A stretch of DNA of 64,000 bases from CAWABB01 sp963780165 (lineage in GTDB: Bacteria; Bacteroidota; Ignavibacteria; UBA10030; UBA6906), in NCBI GenBank assembly GCA_963780165.1, contig CAWABB010000001.1:2356001-2420000 (forward strand), given 5' to 3'. Shown here one piece after another: positions 1 to 8,505 of the stretch (the stretch's first letter is position 1; each line of letters opens with the position of its first letter). The notes beneath the pieces were generated by a model. That model worked only from the letters and a program-made list of their open reading frames with translations, had not been told where the DNA came from and made no database searches. The position numbers and the translations under genes are program-made.

Positions 1-272
1 CCGGCGTCAGCGACTGCCATGTCCGACGATACGGTGGCATACTGGGCGAACGGATCCGACCTCTGGGCCGATTTCCGGTCCATGTAGTCGGTGGCCTTGA
101 ACCCCTTCAGTTCACAGGCAAAGTGAGTGTCGTACAGGGCGGTGTCGAAGTAGGAGACCGGCCCCGCACCGCTTTTCCCTGCAAGCAGGTTCGTCCAGAA
201 CTCGGCGGTGGTGAGCCCGATAGGGGTCAGCGCACCGAGTCCGGTCACAACGACTCTCCGTTTGTTGCTCAT
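1..272 (-). CDS. fabF: Beta-ketoacyl-ACP synthase II, N-terminal part (gene runs off window)
   Basis: Condensing enzyme of fatty acid elongation, joining malonyl-ACP to acyl-ACP in the cytoplasm. Only about the first 90 residues are inside the window; the 3' end lies before base 1. The N-terminus reads MSNKRRVVVTGLGALTPIG, the standard start of FabF-type synthases. The Cys-His-His catalytic residues lie further on and cannot be checked. The ATG at 270-272 is preceded by AGGAG about 8 bases upstream. It is the last visible gene of the fab operon, 56 bases after acpP, the usual acpP-fabF order. Identification is confident from the N-terminus plus context. Confidence 0.93.
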   Translation of the reverse strand, partial: MSNKRRVVVTGLGALTPIGLTTAEFWTNLLAGKSGAGPVSYFDTALYDTHFACELKGFKATDYMDRKSAQRSDPFAQYATVSSDMAVADA

Positions 273-328
273 CGCTCTCCTGTGCTCCGGCTGGGAGAAG
301 GTAGTTCGCCCGACATACCGTCAGCCGT

Positions 329-565
329 TCAGGCCGACTTGCCCTTGATATACTTCACGGCATCGCCGACGGTGCCGATCTTCTCGGCATCTTCGTCGGG
401 GATCTGCAGATTGAATGCCTTCTCGAATTCCATCACAAGCTCGACGGTATCCAGAGAATCGGCCCCAAGGTCGTTGGTGAAGGAAGCTTCCGTGGTGATC
501 TGGCTTTCCTCGACCCCCAGCTTGTTCATGATGATTTCTTTCACCTTCGCCTCAATATCGGCCAT
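329..565 (-). CDS. acpP: Acyl carrier protein
   Basis: Carries growing acyl chains on a 4'-phosphopantetheine arm and hands them between the Fab enzymes. The protein is 78 residues, typical for AcpP, acidic, with the GADSLD attachment motif; the modified serine is Ser37. The frame stays open 16 codons upstream, but the ATG at 563-565 is chosen because a perfect AGGAGG sits 8 bases before it and MADIEAKVKEII is the normal AcpP start. It lies between fabG and fabF, as in most bacteria. Confidence 0.97.
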   Translation of the reverse strand: MADIEAKVKEIIMNKLGVEESQITTEASFTNDLGADSLDTVELVMEFEKAFNLQIPDEDAEKIGTVGDAVKYIKGKSA

Positions 566-631
566 TGCAGTAACCTCCTGTTGGTGGGTTGATGAGTTGT
601 CGTAAGCTCGCAAATTCAGCGCAGGGTACCA

Positions 632-1378
632 CTACATGGTCATGCCGCCGTCAACGCGCACGGTCTGCCCGGTCATGTAATCCGAGTCCCTGGAAGCCAG
701 GAATCTGACAACGGAAGCCACGTCCTCGGGGCGGGCGGTCCGCTTCAGGGGAATCATATCGGTGAGGGCTTTCTTCTGCTCGGGGGTGAGAACCCCGGTC
801 ATGTCTGTGTCTACATAGCCTGGAGCGACAACATTGACCTGAATATTGCGAGAACCAAGCTCTTTTGCAACAGATTTGGTGAACCCGATGATCCCGGCCT
901 TGGATGCGGCGTAGTTTGTCTGGCCGGCGTTCCCCGTAATGCCCACAATCGATGAAATATTGATGATTTTTCCGGCACGCTGGGATATCATGGGCTTGAT
1001 GGCTGCCTTCGTGAAATTGAACACGCCTTTCAGATTCGTCGTGATGACGCTGTCCCAGTCCTCTTCCGTCATCCTCAGAAGCAGCGTGTCCTTGGTGATC
1101 CCCGCGTTGTTCACCAGGATGTCCAGCCGCCCGAGCTGGGCGAGGACGGCGTCAACCACGGCTGCCGCCTCCTTGAACGAGGTGGCATCGGATTGAAACC
1201 CGAGGACCGTGAACCCTCGTCCCGTGAGCTCGTCCCTGAACGCCTCCGCGGCGCCGGCCGAGGATCGGTAGGTAAAAGCGACCCGCGCCCCCGCCTCGGA
1301 TAACGCCTCGACAATGGCCTTTCCGATCCCGCGGGAGCCGCCGGTGACAATGGCGACCTTTCCGTCAAGAATGCCCAT
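632..1378 (-). CDS. fabG: 3-oxoacyl-[acyl-carrier-protein] reductase
   Basis: NADPH-dependent reduction of beta-ketoacyl-ACP to beta-hydroxyacyl-ACP, the first reduction of the elongation cycle. It is 248 residues with all classical SDR features: the TGGSRGIG nucleotide loop near residue 12, NNAG at 90-93, the catalytic Ser at 142/143, Tyr156 and Lys160 in NYAASK, and the DGGMTM C-terminus. Its start overlaps the end of the preceding DUF3109 gene by 14 bases, so the two are probably translationally coupled. Confidence 0.97.
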   Translation of the reverse strand: MGILDGKVAIVTGGSRGIGKAIVEALSEAGARVAFTYRSSAGAAEAFRDELTGRGFTVLGFQSDATSFKEAAAVVDAVLAQLGRLDILVNNAGITKDTLLLRMTEEDWDSVITTNLKGVFNFTKAAIKPMISQRAGKIINISSIVGITGNAGQTNYAASKAGIIGFTKSVAKELGSRNIQVNVVAPGYVDTDMTGVLTPEQKKALTDMIPLKRTARPEDVASVVRFLASRDSDYMTGQTVRVDGGMTM

Positions 1379-1976
1379 GTTTGCTCTCTCTCTGTGGGCT
1401 CTGATGCGACACGTAGTGGCTTTCCAGCATCCCGTACCCGTCGGCGCCGAGAAGGTGGATCAGCTCGTCTTTGCACGCGCGGAAGACGGGCAGATGGAAT
1501 TCCTCGGTGACCGTGCAGCACGGCTGCTCTTCCTGCAGCATAGTATCGAAGCTCACGACCCCTTCGGAAATCTCGATGGGGTAGAGGATGCAGTAGAGGG
1601 GCTTTAGCGCCCACCTTCCCATGCCCTCTTCCGTCGTCGCCAGCTGAATCGTGCAGCGGCCGTATTTGTCGAGGAAGGCACACTTGTCGTTGTGGACTGC
1701 CGTGCCCACGCACCGGCCCGACGCGAAGTCGGGATCGGCCTCTTCCCCGGCGTCGAACCACTGTGCGGGATCGTGCACCTGGGTTTCGTCCATGTATCGC
1801 GCTATCATGTCCGCGTGCCTGAGGATGGCGTCACGTTCCGCGATATCTGCGTAGACCCCTCCTGAACAGCACGTTGACGTGCAACTGCACGGGCCGGAGC
1901 CCTCCGGGTAGCCGGTGGTGAACAGCCCGTCTCCGATTGCGAGCCCCTTGACGCGGATGGGAGCGGTGGCGCTCAT
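1365..1976 (-). CDS. DUF3109-like cysteine-cluster protein inside the fab operon
   Basis: A 203-residue protein rich in cysteine: a CSCTSTCC cluster near residues 30-37, a single Cys in GRCVGT, then Cys in KCAF, GRCTIQ, YCILYP and the PCC pair. It resembles DUF3109/YkgJ-type cysteine-cluster proteins, thought to bind a metal (zinc or iron); no enzymatic role is established. It overlaps fabD by 4 bases (ATGA) and fabG by 14 bases, so it is co-translated with fatty acid enzymes. No signal peptide is seen. Family assignment rests on the cysteine pattern and length and is moderate; function unknown. Confidence 0.7.
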   Translation of the reverse strand: MSATAPIRVKGLAIGDGLFTTGYPEGSGPCSCTSTCCSGGVYADIAERDAILRHADMIARYMDETQVHDPAQWFDAGEEADPDFASGRCVGTAVHNDKCAFLDKYGRCTIQLATTEEGMGRWALKPLYCILYPIEISEGVVSFDTMLQEEQPCCTVTEEFHLPVFRACKDELIHLLGADGYGMLESHYVSHQSPQRESKHGHS

Positions 1977-2896
1977 GCGGAACCCTCCCCCGTGCGCACG
2001 TCCGCCAGCGTGTCACATCCATGCGTCGCTGCGGCCGGGACGGTCCGCTTGATCAGACCCTGCAGCACCTTCCCGGGTCCGAGCTCGACGAAGTCCGTGG
2101 CACCGTCTGCGGCCATGTTTCGGGCCGTTTCATCCCAGCGCACCGGGCTTGTGAGCTGGCGATGCAGAAGGTCCCGGATCTCTTCGGCCGCACGGACCGG
2201 CTTAGCGGTCACGTTTGCATAGACCGGGATCCTGGCGTCGCGGAGGCGGACCCTGGCCAGCCCCTCCCGCAGCCCTTCTCCTGCGCTTGCCATCAGGGGA
2301 GAATGGAACGCTCCGCTCACCACGAGCTCCTTCACGATCTTCGCTCCGGCCGACTTGGCGAGTTCCATCGCTTTGCGGACGCCCTCGACGGAGCCTGATA
2401 TTACCACCTGCCCCGGCGAGTTGAAGTTCGCCGGCTGGACCACGCCTGCCGCCGATGCGGCGAGACAGACCTCGGTGAGGGCTTCGGGCGCCAGACCGAC
2501 GATGGCGGCCATGGTCCCTCGCTGCTCTTCTCCGGCCTGCTGCATGAGTTCGCCGCGCAGCCGGACGAGCCGGAGGGCGTCTTCGAACCCGATGACCCCT
2601 GCGACCACGAGAGCAGAGTATTCGCCGAGCGAGTGTCCTGCGGCCATGGACGGCGAGGCGCCCTTGCGGGCCCTCGCCACAACCATGCTGTGCAGGAAGA
2701 TCGCGGGCTGGGTGTTCTTCGTCTGGCGGAGCTCGTCCTCCGGGCCGTTCATGCAGATGGCGCTGAGCGGGACGCCCAGAATCCGGTCCGCCTGCTCGAT
2801 CATCTCCCGCGCCGCGGGATCGCCTTCGGCGAAGTCCTTGAGCATCCCGACATACTGCGATCCCTGCCCCGGAAAGACGAATGCGACGGCTCCCAC
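1973..2896 (-). CDS. fabD: Malonyl-CoA:ACP transacylase
   Basis: Transfers malonyl from CoA to ACP, supplying the two-carbon donor for elongation. The 307-residue protein starts AFVFPGQGSQ, has the nucleophile motif GHSLGEY with Ser89, the partner His in GAFHSPLM near residue 198, and a C-terminal FVELGPGKVL segment. The start is GTG at 2894-2896 with GGAGG about 7 bases upstream. It is one base from fabH and overlaps the downstream cysteine-cluster gene by 4 bases. Confidence 0.96.
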   Translation of the reverse strand: MGAVAFVFPGQGSQYVGMLKDFAEGDPAAREMIEQADRILGVPLSAICMNGPEDELRQTKNTQPAIFLHSMVVARARKGASPSMAAGHSLGEYSALVVAGVIGFEDALRLVRLRGELMQQAGEEQRGTMAAIVGLAPEALTEVCLAASAAGVVQPANFNSPGQVVISGSVEGVRKAMELAKSAGAKIVKELVVSGAFHSPLMASAGEGLREGLARVRLRDARIPVYANVTAKPVRAAEEIRDLLHRQLTSPVRWDETARNMAADGATDFVELGPGKVLQGLIKRTVPAAATHGCDTLADVRTGEGSA

Positions 2897-2897
2897 G

Positions 2898-3908
2898 TCA
2901 CACCTCCCGGGGGTTCTCGGCGGTCCACTGCACCAGGATGGCGCCCCACGTAAATCCTGCCCCGAAGGCTGACATCACCACGCGCTGCCCCTTGCGCAGC
3001 TTTCCTGACTGCCACCACTCGGACAGGCAGAGGGGGATCGTCGCGGCCGTCGTATTGCCGAAGCGGTCGATGTTGATCATGACCTTCGACCGGTCCAGCC
3101 CCATCCGTTCCGCCGTTGCGTCGATGATGCGGAGGTTCGCCTGGTGCGGGACAAGCCAGTCGACTTCAGCGCCTGTCAGGTTGTTGCGCTCCATGATTTC
3201 AGCAGAGACGTCAGCCATCCCGACCACCGCAACCTTGAAGACCGCCTTGCCGTCCTGGAAGAGATAGTGCATCTTCTTGTCGACGGTCTCGTGGGTTGGG
3301 GGGTTCAGGCTTCCGCCACCGCGCATGTGCAGCGCTCCCTCGCCCGAGCCGTCGCAGCGGACGATCTGGTCGAGGATGCCGCCTTCACCGGATTCATTCG
3401 GCTCCACGATGACGGCGGCGCCAGCGTCTCCAAAGAGGATGCACGTGTTCCGGTCGGTGTAGTCAGTAATGGAACTCATCTTGTCGGCCCCGACGACCGC
3501 CACCCTCTGATATGCCCCGCTTTCCACCAGCTTCGCCGCGGTCGTCAGGGCAAAAATGAATCCGGAGCAGGCGGCGGAGAGATCGAAGCCCCAGGCATTT
3601 TTCGCGCCAACCTTGTGCTGGATGAGGCAGGCGGTGGAAGGGAAGAACATGTCAGGGGTAACGGTGGCGACGATGATCACGTCGAGATCGGTGGCCGCGA
3701 TGCCGCGGTTCCGGAGCGCTGCCTTGAGCGCTCCCGCTCCCAGATCGGACGTCGCGCCATTGTCCAGAATCCGGCGTTCCGTGATCCCCGTGCGGGTGCG
3801 GATCCATTCGTCGTTTGTGTCGACCATCTTCTCGAGGTCGGCATTCGAGAGGATACGGTCAGGGACGAAGTGGCCGACCGCAGTGATTGTGGCGTTTCGC
3901 TTAGGCAT
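2898..3908 (-). CDS. fabH: Beta-ketoacyl-ACP synthase III
   Basis: Initiates fatty acid synthesis by condensing an acyl-CoA starter with malonyl-ACP. The 336-residue protein contains the whole catalytic triad: Cys114 in SAACSGF, His in VPHQANLRI, and Asn in FGNTTAATIP. The C-terminus has the usual GAGFTWGA. It overlaps plsX by 8 bases. The plsX-fabH-fabD order is the common bacterial arrangement. Confidence 0.97.
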   Translation of the reverse strand: MPKRNATITAVGHFVPDRILSNADLEKMVDTNDEWIRTRTGITERRILDNGATSDLGAGALKAALRNRGIAATDLDVIIVATVTPDMFFPSTACLIQHKVGAKNAWGFDLSAACSGFIFALTTAAKLVESGAYQRVAVVGADKMSSITDYTDRNTCILFGDAGAAVIVEPNESGEGGILDQIVRCDGSGEGALHMRGGGSLNPPTHETVDKKMHYLFQDGKAVFKVAVVGMADVSAEIMERNNLTGAEVDWLVPHQANLRIIDATAERMGLDRSKVMINIDRFGNTTAATIPLCLSEWWQSGKLRKGQRVVMSAFGAGFTWGAILVQWTAENPREV

Positions 3909-4920
3909 GCTGGGTCTTGAATGCTTCTTGAATATTCTCGGGCAGACGCCGGGCGACCATCTCCTCGGCGCGGAAAATCATATTCTTGATGGCCTTGGGC
4001 GTCGAACCCCCGTGGCCGATAATCGAGACACCCTTGACTCCGAGCACCGGAACGCCGCCGTATTCCTGGTAGTCCAGCTCTTTCATGACGGACCGGAGGC
4101 TGTTGCGGGCCACAAGCCCGACGAGCTTGCCCTTAAGGCTGTGTGCCGCGAGCTCGGTAAACCGCGACTTGAGGAAGCCCGGGATGCTTTCCCCGAATTT
4201 CAGCAGGATGTTCCCGACGAATCCGTCGCACACGACGACATCCACCACTCCGGTCAACACGTCCCGGCCCTCGACATTGCCGGTGAAGTTGAGGGAGCTG
4301 GAGGTAAGGCGTGCGTACGCTTCCTGAGCGACCTCACCCCCTTTTGATTTCTCCTCACCGATGTTCAGCAGCCCGACGCGCGGGTTCGGACGGCCCTGCA
4401 TCGTTGTCATGAAGACGGAGCCCATGACGCCGAACTCGAACAGGTGGTCGGGCCGGCAATCCACGTTGGCGCCGGCGTCCAGCAGCAGGCACGGCCTCAC
4501 GGCCGTCGGGATCAGCGTCCCGATGGTCGGCCGGCCGACGCCGTCCAGGCGTCCGAGCACGAGGGTGGAGGCGGAGAACACCGCTCCGGTGTTGCCGGCA
4601 CTGACGAACGCGTGGGCAGACCCGTCGCGTACCATTCCCAGGCCGACGCCGATCGATGAGTCACGCTTGGATTTGAGGGCCGCGGTGGGGGCGTCGTCCA
4701 TGGTGATGACTTCATTCGCGTGGGCGATTGTGCACCCGGCGGGGCAGGGCTGTCCGTTGAGCTCGGCTTCGATGGCGTCGCGTCGTCCGACGAGCGCGAT
4801 CCCGAACCGTCCCCCGGCTTCCCGAAGTGCGTCGATGGCTCCGGCCACCACGTTCGCGGGAGCGTGGTCGCCGCCCATCGCATCAACGGCAACAACGGTG
4901 TATGAGTCCTGTGACGGCAC
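3901..4920 (-). CDS. plsX: Phosphate acyltransferase PlsX
   Basis: Converts acyl-ACP to acyl-phosphate, feeding PlsY for phospholipid synthesis and so linking the Fab enzymes to membrane formation. It is 339 residues, the normal size, with VAVDAMGGDHAP at the N-terminus, SAGNTGA, and VCDGFVGNILLK in the C-terminal half. The start is GTG at 4918-4920. It lies between rpmF and fabH, the classic rpmF-plsX-fabH grouping. Confidence 0.96.
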   Translation of the reverse strand: MPSQDSYTVVAVDAMGGDHAPANVVAGAIDALREAGGRFGIALVGRRDAIEAELNGQPCPAGCTIAHANEVITMDDAPTAALKSKRDSSIGVGLGMVRDGSAHAFVSAGNTGAVFSASTLVLGRLDGVGRPTIGTLIPTAVRPCLLLDAGANVDCRPDHLFEFGVMGSVFMTTMQGRPNPRVGLLNIGEEKSKGGEVAQEAYARLTSSSLNFTGNVEGRDVLTGVVDVVVCDGFVGNILLKFGESIPGFLKSRFTELAAHSLKGKLVGLVARNSLRSVMKELDYQEYGGVPVLGVKGVSIIGHGGSTPKAIKNMIFRAEEMVARRLPENIQEAFKTQHA

Positions 4921-4970
4921 GAAGGTGCGGCCTCACGGATGGGGGGAGGGCAGCGGTACGGGGTGGAAGC

Positions 4971-5153
4971 TCAGCTTCCCCTGGGGACGAGCACGGTCCG
5001 GCCGTTATAGTACCCGCAGCTCGGGCAGGCGCGGTGAGGCAGTTTCTTCGCGTGGCAGTTGGGACACTCCCCGGCCGGTGGCACCGTGGCCTTGTAGTGC
5101 GTGCGGCGCTTGCGCCCGCGCGTTTTCGAATGGCGACGTTTCGGATTCGGCAT
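4971..5153 (-). CDS. rpmF: 50S ribosomal protein L32
   Basis: A small 60-residue basic ribosomal protein starting MPNPKRRHSKTRGRKRR, the L32 signature. It keeps four cysteines in two CxxC pairs (CPNC and CPSC), so this is the zinc-binding form. It sits between the DUF177 gene (7-base gap) and plsX (50-base gap). Linkage of rpmF with the fab genes is widespread. Confidence 0.97.
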   Translation of the reverse strand: MPNPKRRHSKTRGRKRRTHYKATVPPAGECPNCHAKKLPHRACPSCGYYNGRTVLVPRGS

Positions 5154-5159
5154 GAGTCC

Positions 5160-5675
5160 CTACTCCTCGGACAATGTTCTGTTCTTCAATACTTCGGCCA
5201 GACCTGCGAGGGGAGATTCCCCCGGCGCATCGGTGCAGCGGCACGCTTCGCGATTGAGATCCGCTCCGCACCCGGGGCACAGGCCCCGGCATTCATCGCG
5301 GCACAACAGCTTGAACGGCACCGCCAGCAGGATGGTCTGTCGGACGTCCTCGGACAGGTCAATGACAGCCAGGCTCGGGCTCACCACCTGCACCTCGGAG
5401 GGGTCCAGCGGGGTGGTGTCCGCCCCATCCCACACGTACAGCATGCGATAGGAGGGAGTCAGCGCGATGTCGAACTCCGCCACGCAGCGGTCACAGACGA
5501 ACTGGCCCCCGGTCCGGATCCTGGCCTCGAGTGAAATCTCCGCTGCGGTGCGCTCCAGAACCGCATCGACATCCACCTCCTGCGTGAATTTCTCGCCGAG
5601 CGACAGCTGGGCGGCGGGCACGCGGAACGAAAACCGATGCACGCCCTGGGAAAGCCCGGCGACCTGGATCTTCAT
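5160..5675 (-). CDS. DUF177 (YceD-like) protein
   Basis: A 171-residue member of the DUF177/YceD family, almost always encoded just before rpmF and, in some species, linked to 23S rRNA metabolism. Visible are a CxxC pair in VCDRCVAEF and a C-terminal cluster of CRDECRGLCPGCGADLN type, probably zinc binding. The ATG at 5673-5675 (MKIQVAGLSQG) is chosen. An in-frame ATG at 5718-5720 would add 15 residues, but it lies in the loop of a strong hairpin and neither start has a good ribosome binding site. First gene of the fab operon. Confidence 0.85.
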   Translation of the reverse strand: MKIQVAGLSQGVHRFSFRVPAAQLSLGEKFTQEVDVDAVLERTAAEISLEARIRTGGQFVCDRCVAEFDIALTPSYRMLYVWDGADTTPLDPSEVQVVSPSLAVIDLSEDVRQTILLAVPFKLLCRDECRGLCPGCGADLNREACRCTDAPGESPLAGLAEVLKNRTLSEE

Positions 5676-5707
5676 CGGTGCACTGTCTGGATATCCGAGA
5701 ACGATGG

Positions 5708-5730
5708 AACGGGGGCGCATAGCCCCCGTT
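5708..5730 (-). promoter_or_regulatory. 5' leader hairpin of the fab operon
   Basis: A perfect inverted repeat, AACGGGGGC, 5-base loop, GCCCCCGTT. Given the promoter at 5750-5778 it would lie about 13 bases into the transcript. Its loop contains an in-frame ATG (5718-5720) of the first gene. There is no T-run after it, so it does not look like an intrinsic terminator. It could stabilise the mRNA 5' end or hide the upstream start; both are inference. Confidence 0.6.
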
Positions 5731-5749
5731 CGTTACTCTACAATATAGA

Positions 5750-5778
5750 AATATACCCAGAAATGGCCCCAGAGTCAA
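5750..5778 (-). promoter_or_regulatory. Sigma-70-type promoter of the rpmF-fab operon
   Basis: On the minus strand TTGACT (5778-5773), exactly 17 bases, then TATATT (5755-5750). Predicted start of transcription is near 5743. The same two hexamers with the same spacing occur before the Crp gene, which supports it as a real promoter. Confidence 0.75.
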
Positions 5779-5823
5779 GCCTGGAGGCCTGGCGCCGGAG
5801 AGAGCCGTGGCGGGAAAGGTGGG

Positions 5824-6114
5824 TCAGGTGGTCGGCGTACGCTCGACTTCGAGATGCTCCAGCAGGTTTGTCTGCACATATTCCACCGTCTCGGCGAGGG
5901 CATCGCGAAACTTCTCGAAATCCTCCTTATACAGGAAGATTTTGTGCTTCTCGTAGTCAGTGTCGCCGACGCGCTTGCTTTCGGTGATCGTGATGTAGAA
6001 GTCCTTCTCCGACTTTGTCGACTTCACATCGAAGAAGTAGGTGCGTTTTCCTGCCCTGACCCGCTTTGTGAATATCTCGTCTTTGTAGCCGTTGGTGGTA
6101 TCCCCTGTCTCCAA
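5824..6114 (-). CDS. PUR-alpha-like DNA/RNA-binding protein (DUF3276)
   Basis: A 96-residue single PUR-type domain (DUF3276), a nucleic-acid-binding fold typical of Bacteroidota and relatives. Visible are the RTYFFDVKSTKSEKDFYITI strand pair and the FEKFRDAL helix. A GTG at 6121-6123 also opens the frame, but AAGGAGG abuts it directly; the TTG at 6112-6114 lies 9 bases after the same site, so TTG is the more likely start. It is 81 bases downstream of the PorZ-like gene start region on the same strand. Cellular role is not established. Confidence 0.88.
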   Translation of the reverse strand: METGDTTNGYKDEIFTKRVRAGKRTYFFDVKSTKSEKDFYITITESKRVGDTDYEKHKIFLYKEDFEKFRDALAETVEYVQTNLLEHLEVERTPTT

Positions 6115-6195
6115 GGTTCGCACCCTCCTTCCAGGCTGTATGGTTGATGGAGCGTACTGATGGTGGTATGGCGTGTACGCAATTCGTGTCGCGAT

Positions 6196-8475
6196 TCAGC
6201 GGCGGACTACGGCGACCTTTCCGGTCCCCACCTGCTGTCCGTCCTCCGAGTACCCGATGACAAGATAGACGCCCGAGGCGACATCCTCGCCGTGTGCGTT
6301 CTTGCCGTCCCAGAATCCGACCCGCCCGCCCGGCGTCGGGAGATCGGCAATCACCCTGCCGTCCACAGAGAGGATCCGGAGGCGCGAACCTTCAACAAGT
6401 CCATCCACCGTCGCGGGCTGAGCGCTTGGCACCAGGAACGGGTTGGGATAGACGAGCAGCTCGCCGAACGAACTCACCGGCGCCGCTGCGGAGGTCGTGA
6501 GGCTTGCCAGCCCGACGGGCGTTCCGAAGAAGATGGTTCCGGTCCGTTGGTCCACGGCGATGGAGAGCACCCGGTTATCCATCAGCCGGCCGGACGTGTT
6601 CTCGGTCGTGTACGACGCGATGACCTGCGTCCCGTCGCCTGACAGGAGCACCGCGCCCTCGTTGGTTCCGACCCATTTCTGGTTGAGCGCGTCGACCGCG
6701 ATGCTGTTGATGGTCTGGCCGTTGAGCGGCTTGTACGACGCGATGCCCCCCGACCGCTCAGGGTTGCTGGGATCAAGGACGATCGCGATGCCGCGCGACG
6801 TGCCGATCCAGAGGTCATTGTCCCGGTCCACGACGATCGTGCGGACGTCGTCGCTCGGCAACCCGTCCTGGGCCGTGAGATGAAATGCGACAGTGCTGTC
6901 GAGCGTTCCCCGGTTTCCGAAGGAGACCACACCCTTGACGGACGCATCGCCGACGATCGCCCAGAGATTGTCGAATGCGTCAACGGCAAGCGCCCGGTCG
7001 ACGGCCACCTGATCGGAATTCAACTGGGTGAGGGTTGTGCCCCCGAGAAAGGCGGGGAGTGTCCGCCAGGAACCGTCGGACTGCCTGACGGCGAGCACCT
7101 GATTGTTCGCCGGCCGGAAGATGGTGGTCCATCGATTCCCCTGCCCGTCGCATGCGACGTTGCTGCACACGACGTAGGTCGGGTTGTTGGGGAGTCCCAC
7201 CATGCCCACGTTCGTGTTGTAGACTTCGGAGGAGGCGACAGTATCGGTGCCGGGCGGGATATGTGCGAGGCCGGAGCCCCATGAGCTGGCCCACATGGAT
7301 CCATCACAGTCGGTCGACATCCGGTAGTAGTCGTTTGTGGGCTGGGACCCCTGCCTGATTGTGAATGCGGTCCATCGCGATCCGTCAAACCGGAAGAACC
7401 CCGTGCCGTTCACCGTGCCTGATCCACCCCAGAGAGCGCCGGCCGGATCGACTGCGAGGCCGACGAACGTATTTCCGTTGGGACCCGGGGGGAGTGTCGG
7501 CGTCCAATCTGGGGGCGAGGGGCGCAGAACGCCTCCGCCCAAAGATGCGACGATCGGAGCACCGTCGGTGCCGAAGGCGACCGCCGTTCCCGTAAAGGGA
7601 ACAGGGCCGGACACCGGCGTCAGTGTTTCTTGCGCATCGAGCAGAAATACCAGGCCGTCTGCACCGCAGACAACCAGTGCCTCCGCCGATCCTGCGATGT
7701 CAATCATCGGCACGCTGGCGAGCAGGCCCACGCCCGTCCACGACGCACCATCGTACCGGTAGAGCCCAGAGGACGTCCCGCAGTACAGCGTGTTGTTGAA
7801 GACCGCCAGGGCTCGCGGAACGGAACCCGCCGGGCCGACCTGCTGCAGGGCCCATGACTCGGGGGGAAGCAGATTGGGAAGGCTCAGGCTCGCCCTGGCA
7901 AGCGTATGCGTTGTCTGGCCGTCTGAGAGCGCGACCCAGATATCGCCGCCAAACACGACGGCGCTGAGCGCAGCGACCCGGACGTTGGGAGAAATCGTCC
8001 CGAACCGGGTGTAGGTGTCTCCAAACTCGAATCGCGTGGTTCGGAAGACGCTGAGGCCGAAGTCAGTGCAGATCAGGACCGAGTCGCCGGTCATGACCAG
8101 TTCGTTGATGCGCTTGTTGGTCTGCGAGGCGATGGCGATGTCGCGTATGATGATGACGCTGTTCTCGGGGGTGAGTACATGCAGAAGCCCACCGCTGGTT
8201 CCGGTCCAGACGTTCGCGTGATTGTCGATCCCCACGGCCGTGAGGTCGATGCTCTGCAGCCCCTCGGCGCTGGTGAATTGGCGGAAGGTGTTGTCGGAAG
8301 GGTTCCAGCGGAACAGTCCGCCGGACGTTGATGCGACGACTTCAGTGGCGGTGGCGGCGACGTCGGTCGCGTTCTTCATGGAGGTGTAGTTCCTCCACTG
8401 CCCGACCCCCGCCGCCGCGGTAGTCTCCGTGGCGAGGCACACTGCCACCGCGCACGCCAACGCGCGACCCGTCAT
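6196..8475 (-). CDS. PorZ-like secreted beta-propeller protein with sorting-type tail
   Basis: A 759-residue exported protein. The N-terminus MTGRALACAVAVCLA is a signal peptide. Next comes QWRNYTSMKNATDVA and GGLFRWNPSDNTFRQFTSAEGL, closely like the opening of PorZ, the surface protein of the type IX secretion attachment complex. The body is repeats of the two-component-regulator-propeller kind (for example NVWTGTSGGLLHV and DLWIGTSRGIAIV). The last 80 or so residues hold LLVYPNPF, a WDGKN turn, SGVYLV and a KVAVVRR end, the layout of FlgD-like/type IX sorting domains. PorZ similarity in length and N-terminus is good, but many secreted propeller proteins look alike, so function is tentative. 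Confidence 0.7.
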   Translation of the reverse strand: MTGRALACAVAVCLATETTAAAGVGQWRNYTSMKNATDVAATATEVVASTSGGLFRWNPSDNTFRQFTSAEGLQSIDLTAVGIDNHANVWTGTSGGLLHVLTPENSVIIIRDIAIASQTNKRINELVMTGDSVLICTDFGLSVFRTTRFEFGDTYTRFGTISPNVRVAALSAVVFGGDIWVALSDGQTTHTLARASLSLPNLLPPESWALQQVGPAGSVPRALAVFNNTLYCGTSSGLYRYDGASWTGVGLLASVPMIDIAGSAEALVVCGADGLVFLLDAQETLTPVSGPVPFTGTAVAFGTDGAPIVASLGGGVLRPSPPDWTPTLPPGPNGNTFVGLAVDPAGALWGGSGTVNGTGFFRFDGSRWTAFTIRQGSQPTNDYYRMSTDCDGSMWASSWGSGLAHIPPGTDTVASSEVYNTNVGMVGLPNNPTYVVCSNVACDGQGNRWTTIFRPANNQVLAVRQSDGSWRTLPAFLGGTTLTQLNSDQVAVDRALAVDAFDNLWAIVGDASVKGVVSFGNRGTLDSTVAFHLTAQDGLPSDDVRTIVVDRDNDLWIGTSRGIAIVLDPSNPERSGGIASYKPLNGQTINSIAVDALNQKWVGTNEGAVLLSGDGTQVIASYTTENTSGRLMDNRVLSIAVDQRTGTIFFGTPVGLASLTTSAAAPVSSFGELLVYPNPFLVPSAQPATVDGLVEGSRLRILSVDGRVIADLPTPGGRVGFWDGKNAHGEDVASGVYLVIGYSEDGQQVGTGKVAVVRR

Positions 8476-8505
8476 AATCGTCTTCCCTGCCGTGCCTCTG
8501 GTGTT

